Below, piece by piece: positions 34,620 to 44,277 of a stretch of 64,000 nucleotides of DNA. A program made the position numbers and the translations under genes. The stretch's first letter is position 1. Every line of letters starts with the position of its first letter. The notes beneath the pieces are model-generated. The model made no database searches. It had not been told where the DNA came from and worked only from the letters and a program-made list of their open reading frames with translations. Source of the DNA: Marinobacter alexandrii (GTDB taxonomy: Bacteria > Bacteroidota > Bacteroidia > Cytophagales > Cyclobacteriaceae); the NCBI GenBank assembly GCA_039984955.1, contig JBDWTN010000007.1, positions 1,310,501 to 1,374,500 of the forward strand, written 5' to 3'.

Positions 34620-34627
34620 TATTTTTG
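34620..34627 (+). promoter_or_regulatory. -7 element (TATTTTTG) for gltX
   Basis: TATTTTTG matches TAnnTTTG 20 nt before gltX. No clear -33 box. Confidence 0.4.
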
Positions 34628-34646
34628 AGCCCAATCAAAATAACAG

Positions 34647-36176
34647 ATGGAAAACGTTCGTGTAAGATTTGCGCCCAGTCCAACAGGGGGGTTGCATATT
34701 GGTGGTGTAAGGACTGCTTTGTTTAATTACCTATTTGCCAAAAAGAATAATGGCAAATTCATCTTACGTATTGAAGATACTGATCAGTCAAGGTTCGTCG
34801 AAGGTGCAGAAAAATATATTAAGGATACGCTTGATTGGTGTGGAATTTCTCCGGATGAAGGACCTGGCCAAGAGGGAGAATATGGACCTTACCGGCAATC
34901 GGAAAGGAAAGAAGTGTATCAACAATATGCAGAAAAACTTATTGCTGAAGGTAATGCCTACTATGCTTTTGACACTCCAGAGGAGTTGGAGGCTATGCGG
35001 GAGAGATTGAAGGAAGCGCGAGTTGTCAATCCGCAATATGATACAGTCACTAGAACCACAATGAAAAATTCACTTACTCTTCCTGATGAAGAAGTGAAGC
35101 AGAGAATTGAAAACGGTGATCCTTATGTTATTCGAATAAAAATACCTAAAAAAGAAGAGATTCGATTGAATGACATGGTCCGCGGATGGGTAATGGTGCA
35201 TTCAGAGGCTTTAGATGATAAGGTCCTCATGAAATCGGATGGAATGCCTACATATCATTTGGCAAATATTGTAGATGATCACTTGATGAAGATCACACAC
35301 GTTATTAGAGGTGAAGAGTGGCTTCCTTCTGCACCTCTTCATGTGCTTCTTTACCAATTTTTAGGATGGGAAAATGAAATGCCTCAATTTGCTCATTTAC
35401 CACTTATCCTAAAACCAGACGGTAATGGTAAGTTGAGTAAACGTGCAGCAGACAAGGCCGGATTCCCCATATTTCCTCTCAATTGGAATGATACCGAATC
35501 AAATGATATATCAATAGGGTTCAAAGAAATGGGTTTTCTTCCAGAAGCTCTCGTGAATTTTCTTGCATTTCTAGGGTGGAATCCTGGCACTGAGGAAGAG
35601 ATTTTTTCTTTAGCAGAATTAGTCAATGAGTTTTCAGATAAGCGAATAAACAAGGCAGGAACGAAATTTGATTTCGACAAGGCTAAGTGGTACAACCAGC
35701 AGTACATTAAAAAAACTGATTCCAACATATTCGCCAAAGATTTGAAAACATCACTTCAAAGTGAACATGGTATCGATTGCTCAACAAGTATCGCACTTCA
35801 AATAATTGATTTATTGAAAGAACGAGTAACATTCTCAGATGAGTTCGTAGAGCTAGCACTTCCAATTTTTAAAGCCCCGATCAACTACGATGAAAAAGTA
35901 CTTAGTAAAAAATGGAGTGAAGATGTGTCTAAAGCTTTAATGCTGTATGCTGAAGAGTTGATTCAACATGAAAATATAGATGCTGAATCAGCGAAAAATC
36001 TTTTTTGGGAAACCCTTGAAAAAGCTGGATATAAGCCTGGACAATTCATGCAAATGCTTAGGTTAACAATAACGGGCGAAGGGTCTGGTCCAGATCTCAT
36101 GACTATGATTAAAATTATGGGAGGGAAAAAAACTGCAGAGCGAATTAAATCATCCCTTAATACGTTAAATAAATAA
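34647..36176 (+). CDS. gltX: Glutamyl-tRNA synthetase
   Basis: Charges tRNA-Glu. The 509 residues match the family. The HIGH motif is within PSPTGGLHIGGVRTALFNYLF; RIEDTDQSRFVEGAEKYI follows. The KMSKS motif appears as KLSKRAADKAGFPI. The C-terminal anticodon-binding part includes KAGYKPGQFMQMLRLTITGEGSGPDLM. Followed 11 nt later by a 60-residue gene. Confidence 0.97.
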   Translation: MENVRVRFAPSPTGGLHIGGVRTALFNYLFAKKNNGKFILRIEDTDQSRFVEGAEKYIKDTLDWCGISPDEGPGQEGEYGPYRQSERKEVYQQYAEKLIAEGNAYYAFDTPEELEAMRERLKEARVVNPQYDTVTRTTMKNSLTLPDEEVKQRIENGDPYVIRIKIPKKEEIRLNDMVRGWVMVHSEALDDKVLMKSDGMPTYHLANIVDDHLMKITHVIRGEEWLPSAPLHVLLYQFLGWENEMPQFAHLPLILKPDGNGKLSKRAADKAGFPIFPLNWNDTESNDISIGFKEMGFLPEALVNFLAFLGWNPGTEEEIFSLAELVNEFSDKRINKAGTKFDFDKAKWYNQQYIKKTDSNIFAKDLKTSLQSEHGIDCSTSIALQIIDLLKERVTFSDEFVELALPIFKAPINYDEKVLSKKWSEDVSKALMLYAEELIQHENIDAESAKNLFWETLEKAGYKPGQFMQMLRLTITGEGSGPDLMTMIKIMGGKKTAERIKSSLNTLNK

Positions 36177-36186
36177 AATAGGAATT

Positions 36187-36369
36187 ATGAATAAGAAAGG
36201 GAAAGCCCGAGTACATAAGGATTTAGATGGATTGGAGTTGCGTGTTGATTCTTTTGGAGAAATTTCTTCAAATATGCCAATTGATAAGTTGAATAAGTTT
36301 TTAAATAAAAATGTAGAAGACAAAAAACTTAAGAACCGAGAAGATTTGGATAATTTAAAGGAAGACTAG
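36187..36369 (+). CDS. Small conserved-looking protein after gltX
   Basis: 60 residues, highly charged (MNKKGKARVHKDLDGLELRV to DNLKED) and with a central ELRVDSFGEISSNMPIDKLNKFLN segment. Coding character is good, and it lies 11 nt after gltX in the same direction. It resembles small proteins of this type in other Bacteroidota, but I know of no function. Confidence 0.7.
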   Translation: MNKKGKARVHKDLDGLELRVDSFGEISSNMPIDKLNKFLNKNVEDKKLKNREDLDNLKED

Positions 36370-36423
36370 CTCATATTCTTTTGCATAAATCCAATTACGT
36401 AATTTCGCATCAAAAATTGTGAT

Positions 36424-37629
36424 ATGACTAAAATTGGAATAATCAAGGAGGGCAAAGTGCCGATAGACAGACGCGTTCCTCTAACTCCCATTCAGGCCAA
36501 ACAAATCAAAGATAATTTTGATGTAAATCTAGTAGTTCAAACTAGTGACATTCGATGTTTTTCAGATGACGATTATCGCAATGCTGGCCTCCAAATAGTC
36601 GACTCCATAAATGATTGTGACATTATACTGGGTGTCAAAGAAGTGCCTGTAGACACCCTTACTCCAAATAAAACTCACTTTTTCTTTTCACATACCATAA
36701 AAAAACAAGATTATAATCGAGACTTATTGCGCTCGATACTAGACAAAAACATTCGATTAATAGATTGGGAAACTCTTACAAATGAGAATGGCAATAGGAT
36801 TATTGCTTTTGGAAGGTGGGCAGGCATTGTAGGTGCATATAATGGTCTCTGGACATATGGGAAAAGATATAACTTGTTTAGCATCAAAAGAGCTCATGAG
36901 TGTTTCGATTACGAAGACCTAAAAAATGAGTTAAAGAAAATCAATCTCCCAAACATTAAAATAGCTCTAACAGGCGGGGGAAGAGTCACCAAAGGAGCGA
37001 TGGAAGTGTTACTTGGTACTGGTATCACTCAAGTCACACCTCATGAATTTATCACCCAGCGATTTGATGAGCCGGTATTTACGCAACTCAATTCAAGAGA
37101 CTACAATAAGAGAAAAGACGGAAGTGAATTTCATAGAAATGAGTTTTATGCAAATCCAGAATTGTATGAAGGCGATTTTCTGAAATACGCTAAAGTCACT
37201 GACCTGTTAATAGCTTGCGCATTTTGGGATCCCTCTGCACCAGTTCTTTTTCATCGAGAGGATATTATTCGAGATGATTTTGATATTAGAATAATTGCCG
37301 ATATCACTTGTGATATAGAAGGTTCCATTCCATCTACTAAAAAACCTAGTACGATAGACGATCCTATATATGATTATAATCCGAGTGATGATCAGGTAGA
37401 ACAAGCCTTGACAGATGAAGGTAATATAACTGTTATGGCAGTAGATAACTTACCATGTGAGTTGCCAAGAGACGCATCTGAAAGTTTTGGAAATGAATTT
37501 GTCAACAATGTTATTCCTCACCTCCTTGGGAAGGATGAAATGGGGATAATAGCTGGAGCAACGATTGCAAGTGAAGGAAAACTCACTGAAAAATATAGCT
37601 ATCTTCAGGATTACGTTGATGGGAAATAA
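36424..37629 (+). CDS. NAD(P)-dependent saccharopine/alanine-dehydrogenase-like oxidoreductase
   Basis: 401 residues with an AlaDh/PNT N-terminal domain (GIIKEGKVPIDRRVPLTPIQAKQI; DIILGVKEVPVDTLTPNKTHFFFSHTIKKQ) and a Rossmann segment (IKIALTGGGRVTKGAMEVLLGTG). Later motifs include IIADITCDIEGSIPSTKKPSTIDDPIY, which fit the lysine-forming saccharopine dehydrogenase/LKR group better than alanine dehydrogenase. The likely role is lysine metabolism, but the substrate is not certain. Confidence 0.75.
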   Translation: MTKIGIIKEGKVPIDRRVPLTPIQAKQIKDNFDVNLVVQTSDIRCFSDDDYRNAGLQIVDSINDCDIILGVKEVPVDTLTPNKTHFFFSHTIKKQDYNRDLLRSILDKNIRLIDWETLTNENGNRIIAFGRWAGIVGAYNGLWTYGKRYNLFSIKRAHECFDYEDLKNELKKINLPNIKIALTGGGRVTKGAMEVLLGTGITQVTPHEFITQRFDEPVFTQLNSRDYNKRKDGSEFHRNEFYANPELYEGDFLKYAKVTDLLIACAFWDPSAPVLFHREDIIRDDFDIRIIADITCDIEGSIPSTKKPSTIDDPIYDYNPSDDQVEQALTDEGNITVMAVDNLPCELPRDASESFGNEFVNNVIPHLLGKDEMGIIAGATIASEGKLTEKYSYLQDYVDGK

Positions 37630-37657
37630 AAAACCTCCTGAATTATCAGGAGGTTTT
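37630..37657. terminator. Bidirectional terminator hairpin
   Basis: 12-bp perfect stem AAAACCTCCTGA / TCAGGAGGTTTT, loop ATTA. It lies between two convergent genes and has A-run and T-run on either side, so it can end both. Confidence 0.85.
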
Positions 37658-37676
37658 GTCTAGAAGATTTACTCTA

Positions 37677-38765
37677 TTAATCAATTACTGATGGGTCATC
37701 CTCATCTTCGATAAAGAATTCATCTTCGATTCTTTCCAATTCTTGTAATACCGGATCCAGAATTACCTCAAGTTCTTCCTGAGTACCGTCCTCATACTGA
37801 ACATAAGCAACATAGTCTTCAACATCGTCTTCATAAACGAACACAATATCACCAACTTTTGAATTATCAGAGTACAGTGCTAATTTGATGTAATCATTTG
37901 GATCTGCATCATCCTCAATATCCCTCACGTCAACAGAACCGTCTATCTTAAGAGATCGATATTGAACGTTACCTTCAAATAATACAGGTTCTTCTTTTGC
38001 TTCTGATTCAAATGTCACATCTAGATCAACACCTACTATTACATCACCATCCAGCCTAATTGAAGTGACAAGTGCTGTCTCTACGCCAAATGAATCGTTG
38101 AATCCTACAACAATGCTAAAAGGCGAAACAAAAAGATCAATGTCTGCTGTGATAGGGAACCCTTCAGAAGACCAATCAACACTAAGTGACAATTCAATAA
38201 ATGTCTCTCCATCTACCTTTAAATATCCTTCTATTTTAGAAACTTCCTCATATTCATCAGTAAATCCATCTTCCGTATCGGTGATAGTTTCAAATTCTAA
38301 CTCAGAGATTTGCAGTTCAGCATTATTCGTATCCGAGCCTTCAGTAGGAAATTTCACAATGAAGATATCAGATTCTTCTTTATCAAAATCTTCAATTTCT
38401 GGATTCCATTCATACAATCCTTTAATATCATCAAATGAAGTAGGCTCGTCTTCTGAAACTCTTCCCGCAGGTCCATTCACAAAGTATTGCTTTAGAATGC
38501 TAAGTCGACTTTTTGTCCAATCCTTCTGGCTTGTTCTTCCATTTATTACCTCAGTACCATCTAATAAATTAATCAATTCAGAAGCAGCATCCACACCTTT
38601 AGATTCCGTCAGTGATAGTATGTCACTTTCCATGTCACCAACGGTGTTCGAAACTATTGCTTTAGATTCTTCACTAGTAAGGTCTACATTCTTTTCCTCC
38701 TCATCATTTTCACAAGCAGTGAAAACAAACAAGCCTAACATAAGCAAGGGAAATAATTTTTTCAT
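37677..38765 (-). CDS. Acidic lipoprotein, unrecognised
   Basis: 362 residues. Signal peptide MKKLFPLLMLGLFVFTAC with lipobox, then ENDEEEKN, an acidic run like the Bacteroidota surface-export signal. The body is rich in Asp/Glu and beta-strand-forming segments (LEFETITDTEDGF, LSLSVDWSSEG, ADIDLFVSPFSIVV). The C-terminus is very acidic (ERIEDEFFIEDEDDPSVID). Same length as the lipoprotein at 24278 but not evidently related. Downstream of rho but separated by its terminator. Confidence 0.82.
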   Translation of the reverse strand: MKKLFPLLMLGLFVFTACENDEEEKNVDLTSEESKAIVSNTVGDMESDILSLTESKGVDAASELINLLDGTEVINGRTSQKDWTKSRLSILKQYFVNGPAGRVSEDEPTSFDDIKGLYEWNPEIEDFDKEESDIFIVKFPTEGSDTNNAELQISELEFETITDTEDGFTDEYEEVSKIEGYLKVDGETFIELSLSVDWSSEGFPITADIDLFVSPFSIVVGFNDSFGVETALVTSIRLDGDVIVGVDLDVTFESEAKEEPVLFEGNVQYRSLKIDGSVDVRDIEDDADPNDYIKLALYSDNSKVGDIVFVYEDDVEDYVAYVQYEDGTQEELEVILDPVLQELERIEDEFFIEDEDDPSVID

Positions 38766-38823
38766 AGTTATTAGTTTTTACCTTTTTAAAGATTATATGT
38801 AAATATTTAGTGAGGCACATAAA

Positions 38824-38851
38824 AAAAGCCAGACCCCTAAGTCTGGCTTTT
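38824..38851 (-). terminator. Intrinsic terminator after rho
   Basis: 11-bp perfect stem AAAAGCCAGAC / GTCTGGCTTTT, loop of 6; the T-run lies on the minus-strand side, 23 nt beyond the rho stop. Confidence 0.88.
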
Positions 38852-38873
38852 AAATAATTTGTCAAGGAATTTA

Positions 38874-40481
38874 TTATCCATTCATGCTAACAAGAAATTC
38901 ATCATTATTAACAGTGCCTTTCATTTTACTAAGTAAGAATTCCATTGCTTCATTACTATTCATATCGGACATAAACTTGCGAAGAATCCAAACACGTTTC
39001 AATTCTTCAGGATCCATCAATAGGTCCTCACGACGTGTGCCAGATGCAGGAACATCGATAGCAGGATAAACTCGTTTGTTAGATAATTTTCTATCTAATT
39101 GAAGTTCCATATTACCTGTTCCTTTAAATTCTTCAAAGATCACTTCGTCCATTTTCGAGCCAGTCTCGATTAGTGCTGTAGCAATGATGGTTAACGAACC
39201 TCCATTTTCTACATTTCGAGCAGCACCAAAAAATCTCTTAGGCTTGTGAAGAGCGTTTGCATCTACCCCTCCAGAAAGAATCTTACCCGAAGATGGAACG
39301 ACAGTATTGTGAGCTCGTGCTAATCTTGTGATTGAATCTAAAAGAATCACAACATCGTGACCACACTCCACCATACGCTTTGCTTTTTCAAGCACCATAT
39401 TAGACACTTTCACATGCTTATCAGCTTGCTCGTCAAATGTTGAAGCTACTACCTCACCTTTTACTGAACGAGCCATATCTGTTACCTCCTCAGGTCTCTC
39501 ATCAATGAGTAAAACCATTAAATAGCACTCTGGATGATTTTCTGCAATAGCATTAGCTACATTTTTCAAAAGCACAGTTTTACCTGTTTTTGGCTGTGCT
39601 ACAATCATTCCTCTTTGACCTTTTCCTATAGGAGAAAATAAATCTAGAATTCTTGTAGAATAATTATCCGCTTTTGTACTCAAGCTCAATTTTTCTTGCG
39701 GAAATAGGGGTGTCAGATACTCAAAAGCTACTCGATCTCTAACCTCCTCAGTTGTCTTACCATTTACAGTTTCTACTTTCAAAAGAGCGAAATATTTTTC
39801 ACCATCTTTTGGTGGTCGAATTTGACCTTTTACTGTATCACCCGTTTTCAAACCAAAAAGCTTGATCTGTGAAGGAGAAACATAAATATCATCAGGACTA
39901 GCTAAGTAATGGTAGTCACTAGACCTTAAGAATCCGTAACCATCTTGCATAATCTCAAGAACTCCCTCGTTCTCAATTACACCATCAAATTCTTTGATTT
40001 CCTCATTATAAGCCTCTTTCTTTCTCCGTTTTTCCTGACGCTCAGCCTCACGTTCAGCTCTTTGATTATCTCTTTCTTGTCTTTCTTTGTTATCACCCTC
40101 CTTCTTTTCGCCATCGTTCTTCTTGTCATCATGACGCTTGTTACTATCTGGACGCTCCTTTCTTTCCTCTTTTTCTGGCTTGTCGTCTTTCTTACCTGCT
40201 TCAGGTTTATCCTTCTTAGGAGCTTCCTTTTTAGGTGCCTCTTTTCTAGGCGCTCTTGGCTTTTTCTCCGGCTTTTCTTTCGACTCTTCAGCTGGAGCGG
40301 CACCTGAGCCCTCATTCTTTATTTTTTTAATATCGCCTTCTGGCATGCTGGCTTGTTGATCCAGGATAGCGTAGATTAGATCCTGTTTAGCAAGCTTCTT
40401 GTAGTTCTTAATTCCTAGTTTCTCGGCTATCTCTTTCAATTCGGATAGCAGCATTACACTAAGATCATCAAGTGTGTACAT
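38874..40481 (-). CDS. rho: Transcription termination factor Rho with long disordered insert
   Basis: RNA-dependent ATPase hexamer that ends transcription. 535 residues versus about 419 in E. coli. Rho_N domain (about 1-45, [19 protein letters not shown]), then a highly charged Lys/Glu/Asp/Arg-rich low-complexity region (about 50-160), then the RNA-binding CSD ([35 protein letters not shown]) and the ATPase core with P-loop AQPKTGKT (295-302), [19 protein letters not shown] and [17 protein letters not shown]. Such inserts are known in Bacteroidota Rho; in Bacteroides thetaiotaomicron the insert has been reported to drive phase separation. Has its own terminator. Confidence 0.97.
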   Translation of the reverse strand: MYTLDDLSVMLLSELKEIAEKLGIKNYKKLAKQDLIYAILDQQASMPEGDIKKIKNEGSGAAPAEESKEKPEKKPRAPRKEAPKKEAPKKDKPEAGKKDDKPEKEERKERPDSNKRHDDKKNDGEKKEGDNKERQERDNQRAEREAERQEKRRKKEAYNEEIKEFDGVIENEGVLEIMQDGYGFLRSSDYHYLASPDDIYVSPSQIKLFGLKTGDTVKGQIRPPKDGEKYFALLKVETVNGKTTEEVRDRVAFEYLTPLFPQEKLSLSTKADNYSTRILDLFSPIGKGQRGMIVAQPKTGKTVLLKNVANAIAENHPECYLMVLLIDERPEEVTDMARSVKGEVVASTFDEQADKHVKVSNMVLEKAKRMVECGHDVVILLDSITRLARAHNTVVPSSGKILSGGVDANALHKPKRFFGAARNVENGGSLTIIATALIETGSKMDEVIFEEFKGTGNMELQLDRKLSNKRVYPAIDVPASGTRREDLLMDPEELKRVWILRKFMSDMNSNEAMEFLLSKMKGTVNNDEFLVSMNG

Positions 40482-40656
40482 AACTGTGTATAAAAGTGGG
40501 TTTCAAAATTTATTGTAAAATGATTTCTAAGAAATCCTGGTAATTGCTCGTTTGCTTTGTTAAGCTGAAAAACCCGGCTGAGTTTTTCATGGATTGCTCC
40601 GCAATAATAGACTATCCCCTACTATTTCACAAATAGCACTAAAAAAAATACTAAAT

Positions 40657-40689
40657 ATGATTTGAGACCTCTTTTCATCTCAAAATCAT
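40657..40689 (+). promoter_or_regulatory. Inverted repeat in the serS upstream region
   Basis: ATGATTT-GAGA (40657-40667) pairs with TCTC-AAAATCAT (40678-40689), 11 bp with one bulged A and a 10-nt loop. It ends 34 nt before the serS ATG and just before a TTTCTTTG sequence that may be the -7 box. It could be an operator or a leader hairpin. Confidence 0.4.
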
Positions 40690-40722
40690 TTTTCTTTGCC
40701 GGCCAATAAAACTCAATATTCA

Positions 40723-42006
40723 ATGCTTCAAGTTTCAACAATCGAAAAAGAATTTGACAGATGTATAAAGGGCCTCCAAAAGAGAGGGTTGAAAGATTCT
40801 GAAGTACTTTTAAAAGATGCTCTAAAATTGGACGAGAAGCGCAAAAAGCTTCAAGGTGATTTGGATCAAACTCTGCATGAGTCTAACATTCTTGCGAAAG
40901 AAATTGGTCAACTTTTTCAACAAGGGAAAAAAGAAGAAGCAGAAACTATTAAAACAAGAACTTCCGATTTAAAGCAAAAAAGTAAAATGCTTAGCGAGGA
41001 ACTTAATTCAGTTGAAATATCGCTAAACAAGCATCTTTACAATATACCCAACATCCCTCATGAGTCTGTGCCTTCTGGAAAGTCAGATGAGGATAATGTT
41101 ATAATAAAAGTAGCCGATGAAGGTATTCCGAATCTGAGCAAGCATAAAAAGCCTCATTGGGATCTCATAGAAGAATATGATATTGTAGATTTTGAGCTGG
41201 GAAATAAAGTGAGTGGAGCTGGCTTTCCATTCTACAAGAAACAAGGTGCACGCTTAGTAAGGGGTATGATCAACTACTTTCTTGATAAAGCTTCTGAGGC
41301 GGGGTATGAAGAGGTCCAGCCTCCGATTGTTATCAATGAAGCTTCTGGTCTTGGCACTGGACAATTGCCTGACAAAGAGGGGCAGATGTATCATATGGAA
41401 GCAAATGATCTCTATTTGATTCCTACAGCCGAAGTTCCAATTACCAATATGTATCGGGATGTCATCTTGAAAGAAGAAGAATTACCGATAAAACACACAG
41501 GTCACACCCCTTGCTTCAGGAGAGAAGCAGGGTCTTGGGGATCTCATGTTAGAGGCTTGAATAGACTTCATCAATTTGATAAAGTAGAAATTGTTCAAGT
41601 AGTTGATCCTTCTAAATCTTATGACGCCCTGAAGAAAATGGTAGATCATGTAGAAGACTTGATCAAGTCACTAGGACTTCCTTATCGAATTCTTCGGTTG
41701 TGCGCAGGTGATCTTGGTTTTACTTCAGTCCTCACTTATGATTTTGAAGTGTACTCTGCTGCTCAAGAAAAATGGCTGGAAGTAAGTTCCATATCAAATT
41801 TTGAAACTTTTCAGGCTAATCGATTGAAACTTCGAATTAAAAATAAAGATGGCAAAAAAGAGTTAGCTCATACTTTAAATGGAAGTGCTCTTGCTTTGCC
41901 TAGAATTATTGCAGCATTACTGGAGAACAATCAAGCAGAAGATCATATTAAAATTCCTGAGGTGTTGCACTCATATATGGGATTCAAGGAGATTAGAAAA
42001 AACTAA
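40723..42006 (+). CDS. serS: Seryl-tRNA synthetase
   Basis: Charges tRNA-Ser (and tRNA-Sec if present). 427 residues from ATG 40723 (MLQVSTIEKEFDRCIKGLQKRGL, the normal N-terminus); an upstream in-frame TTG at 40696 is rejected. An N-terminal coiled-coil arm (about 25-110) is followed by the class II core with QPPIVINEASGLGTGQLPDKEGQMYHM, FRREAGSWGSHVRGLNRLHQFDKVE (motif 2) and NGSALALPRIIAALLENNQ (motif 3). Confidence 0.96.
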   Translation: MLQVSTIEKEFDRCIKGLQKRGLKDSEVLLKDALKLDEKRKKLQGDLDQTLHESNILAKEIGQLFQQGKKEEAETIKTRTSDLKQKSKMLSEELNSVEISLNKHLYNIPNIPHESVPSGKSDEDNVIIKVADEGIPNLSKHKKPHWDLIEEYDIVDFELGNKVSGAGFPFYKKQGARLVRGMINYFLDKASEAGYEEVQPPIVINEASGLGTGQLPDKEGQMYHMEANDLYLIPTAEVPITNMYRDVILKEEELPIKHTGHTPCFRREAGSWGSHVRGLNRLHQFDKVEIVQVVDPSKSYDALKKMVDHVEDLIKSLGLPYRILRLCAGDLGFTSVLTYDFEVYSAAQEKWLEVSSISNFETFQANRLKLRIKNKDGKKELAHTLNGSALALPRIIAALLENNQAEDHIKIPEVLHSYMGFKEIRKN

Positions 42007-42082
42007 TGACCTCTGATGTAAAGTCTTTCGAAATTTGGTAAATAGATGATTAATTTCATGGCCTATTAAAATTTAAAACGCT

Positions 42083-44221
42083 ATGAAAAATCTTACCTAC
42101 TTGTTGTTGGTTTCTATTCTTTATTCATGTCAACCACAAGAAAAACAAGCTGCAAAGCTTAATTATCCTGAAACTCAAAAAACAGACACAACAGATGTCT
42201 ATTTCGGAAATGAAGTTCCAGATCCATATAGATGGCTTGAGGATGATAACTCTACAGAGACAGCTTCTTGGGTAAGCTCGCAAAATAGTGTAACCAATTC
42301 TTACTTAAGTAACATAGATTTCAGAGATGAAGTAAAATCCAGATTAACGGAATTACAAAACTATGAAAGAATAAGTTCACCTTTTAAACGAGGAGATTAT
42401 TACTATTTTTATAAGAATGATGGCTTACAAAACCAATCTGTAATTTATAGGTTGAAGAATTTTGGTGATGAACCAGAAGTTTTTCTGGACCCCAACAAAT
42501 TCTCAGAGGATGGCACAACTGCTTTGGGTGGTATAAGTTTTTCAAGCGATTACAAATACACAGCTTACAATATATCTGAGGGTGGTTCTGATTGGAGAAC
42601 TGCCTATGTGATGAACACAGAAACCAAAGAAATTTTAAATGATGAAATCAAGTGGATAAAGTTCTCTGGTATGAGTTGGTATGAAGGAGGATTCTTCTAT
42701 CAGGGGTTTGATGAACCGAAAGATGGAGATAAGTTATCTGCAGCAAATCAATACGGTAAGGTTTATTATCACAAAGTAGGTGCAAATCAATCTGATGATA
42801 AGCTTATCTATTCAAATCCAGAAAATCCAGAAAATAGATTCGGAGCTAGTGTTAGTGAAGATGAACGTTTTTTATTCATTTATTCCTCAACAGGAACCAG
42901 TGGGAACGAGTTATATGTAAAAGACCTTTCTGATGCGAGCAGTAGCTTTAATCCAATAGTAACTGGTTTTGATAATGATCATTATATCGTTGATAACGAT
43001 GGAGATGAATTGATTATTCATACAAATTTAAATGCTCCTAATAATCGTATTGTTCGAGTTAATTGTAAGAATCCTACTCCTGAAAATTGGGTAGACATGA
43101 TTCCTGAATCAGAGAATGTGATGAGTGCCAGTATTGCGGGGGGCAATATTTTCACATCATATTTGATAGATGCAAAAACATCGATCAAGCAATATGATTA
43201 TAAAGGGGAGATGATAAGGGAAGTAGAATTGCCTGGCATAGGAACGGCAGGAGGTTTTGGTGCAGCCGCCAGTGACGATGAACTATTCTATAGTTTTACT
43301 TCATTCACTACCCCCTCTTCAGTTTACAGATATAATATAGCCAGTGGTGAATCTGAATTGCATAGAAGACCTGAGATTGATTTCAATCCAGATGAATATG
43401 AAACTAAGCAAATATTTTACAGCAGCAAAGATGGAACTCAAGTTCCCATGTTCATTGTCTACAAGAAAGGCATTGAGTTAAATGGAAAAAATCCTACCCT
43501 GCTTTATTCATATGGAGGATTTAATATTAGTCTAAGACCTTCGTTTAGTACTTCCAGATTAGTATGGCTCGAAAATGGTGGCGTTTTTGCCATGCCTAAC
43601 ATAAGAGGCGGTGGAGAGTATGGAGAGAAATGGCATAAAGCTGGAACGAAACTTCAGAAGATCAATGTATTTGAAGATTTCATTGCTGCCGGAGAATACT
43701 TAATTAATGAAGGTTATACTTCATCAGATTATTTGGCACTTCAAGGTGGATCAAATGGTGGTCTTTTAGTAGGTGCTACTATCAATATGAGACCAGATTT
43801 AGCCAAGGTTGCTTTCCCTATGGTGGGTGTCATGGATATGCTCAGATATCAAAACTTCACCATTGGAAGAGCTTGGTCTGCTGATTATGGAACATCAGAA
43901 GATTCAGAGGAAATGTTTAATTATCTCTACTCGTATTCACCGGTACATAACATCGATCCTGAAGCTACTTACCCAGCAGTAATGGTAACTACTGCAGATC
44001 ATGATGATAGAGTAGTACCAGCACATTCATTCAAATATGCTGCAACTCTTCAGGAAAAAAATAAGGACAACCCTAATCCACTTTTGATTCGAATTGAAAC
44101 CAAAGCAGGTCATGGAGCAGGGATGTCTACCGAAAAGCGTATTGAATTAAGTGCGGACATGTTCTCCTTTGCTTGGTACAGTATGGGAGTTATCCCAGAT
44201 GTAGCCAAGAAAAAAATGTAA
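42083..44221 (+). CDS. Prolyl oligopeptidase (S9A), secreted lipoprotein-type
   Basis: 712 residues. N-terminal signal ending LLVSILYSC (lipobox), so probably envelope-located. A beta-propeller region (about 60-420) follows YPETQKTDTTDVYFGNEVPDPYRWLEDDN. The catalytic domain has GGSNGGLLVGA (nucleophile Ser), TTADHDDRVVPAHSFKYAATLQ (Asp) and KAGHGAGMSTEKRIE (His). The family cleaves short proline-containing peptides after Pro. Confidence 0.93.
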   Translation: MKNLTYLLLVSILYSCQPQEKQAAKLNYPETQKTDTTDVYFGNEVPDPYRWLEDDNSTETASWVSSQNSVTNSYLSNIDFRDEVKSRLTELQNYERISSPFKRGDYYYFYKNDGLQNQSVIYRLKNFGDEPEVFLDPNKFSEDGTTALGGISFSSDYKYTAYNISEGGSDWRTAYVMNTETKEILNDEIKWIKFSGMSWYEGGFFYQGFDEPKDGDKLSAANQYGKVYYHKVGANQSDDKLIYSNPENPENRFGASVSEDERFLFIYSSTGTSGNELYVKDLSDASSSFNPIVTGFDNDHYIVDNDGDELIIHTNLNAPNNRIVRVNCKNPTPENWVDMIPESENVMSASIAGGNIFTSYLIDAKTSIKQYDYKGEMIREVELPGIGTAGGFGAAASDDELFYSFTSFTTPSSVYRYNIASGESELHRRPEIDFNPDEYETKQIFYSSKDGTQVPMFIVYKKGIELNGKNPTLLYSYGGFNISLRPSFSTSRLVWLENGGVFAMPNIRGGGEYGEKWHKAGTKLQKINVFEDFIAAGEYLINEGYTSSDYLALQGGSNGGLLVGATINMRPDLAKVAFPMVGVMDMLRYQNFTIGRAWSADYGTSEDSEEMFNYLYSYSPVHNIDPEATYPAVMVTTADHDDRVVPAHSFKYAATLQEKNKDNPNPLLIRIETKAGHGAGMSTEKRIELSADMFSFAWYSMGVIPDVAKKKM

Positions 44222-44235
44222 AAAATTTAATTATT

Positions 44236-44263
44236 AACCCTTCTTCAACACAGGAGAAGGGTT
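44236..44263 (+). terminator. Hairpin after prolyl oligopeptidase
   Basis: 9-bp stem AACCCTTCT / AGAAGGGTT followed by TAAATTTT, 14 nt after the stop. The weak T-run makes it an average terminator. It also argues that the next gene starts after it, at 44278. Confidence 0.55.
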
Positions 44264-44277
44264 TAAATTTTCTATCT

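Noticed and set aside
40696-40722. Upstream TTG start for serS
   Set aside because: The conserved N-terminus MLQVSTI starts at ATG 40723 and the family length fits it.
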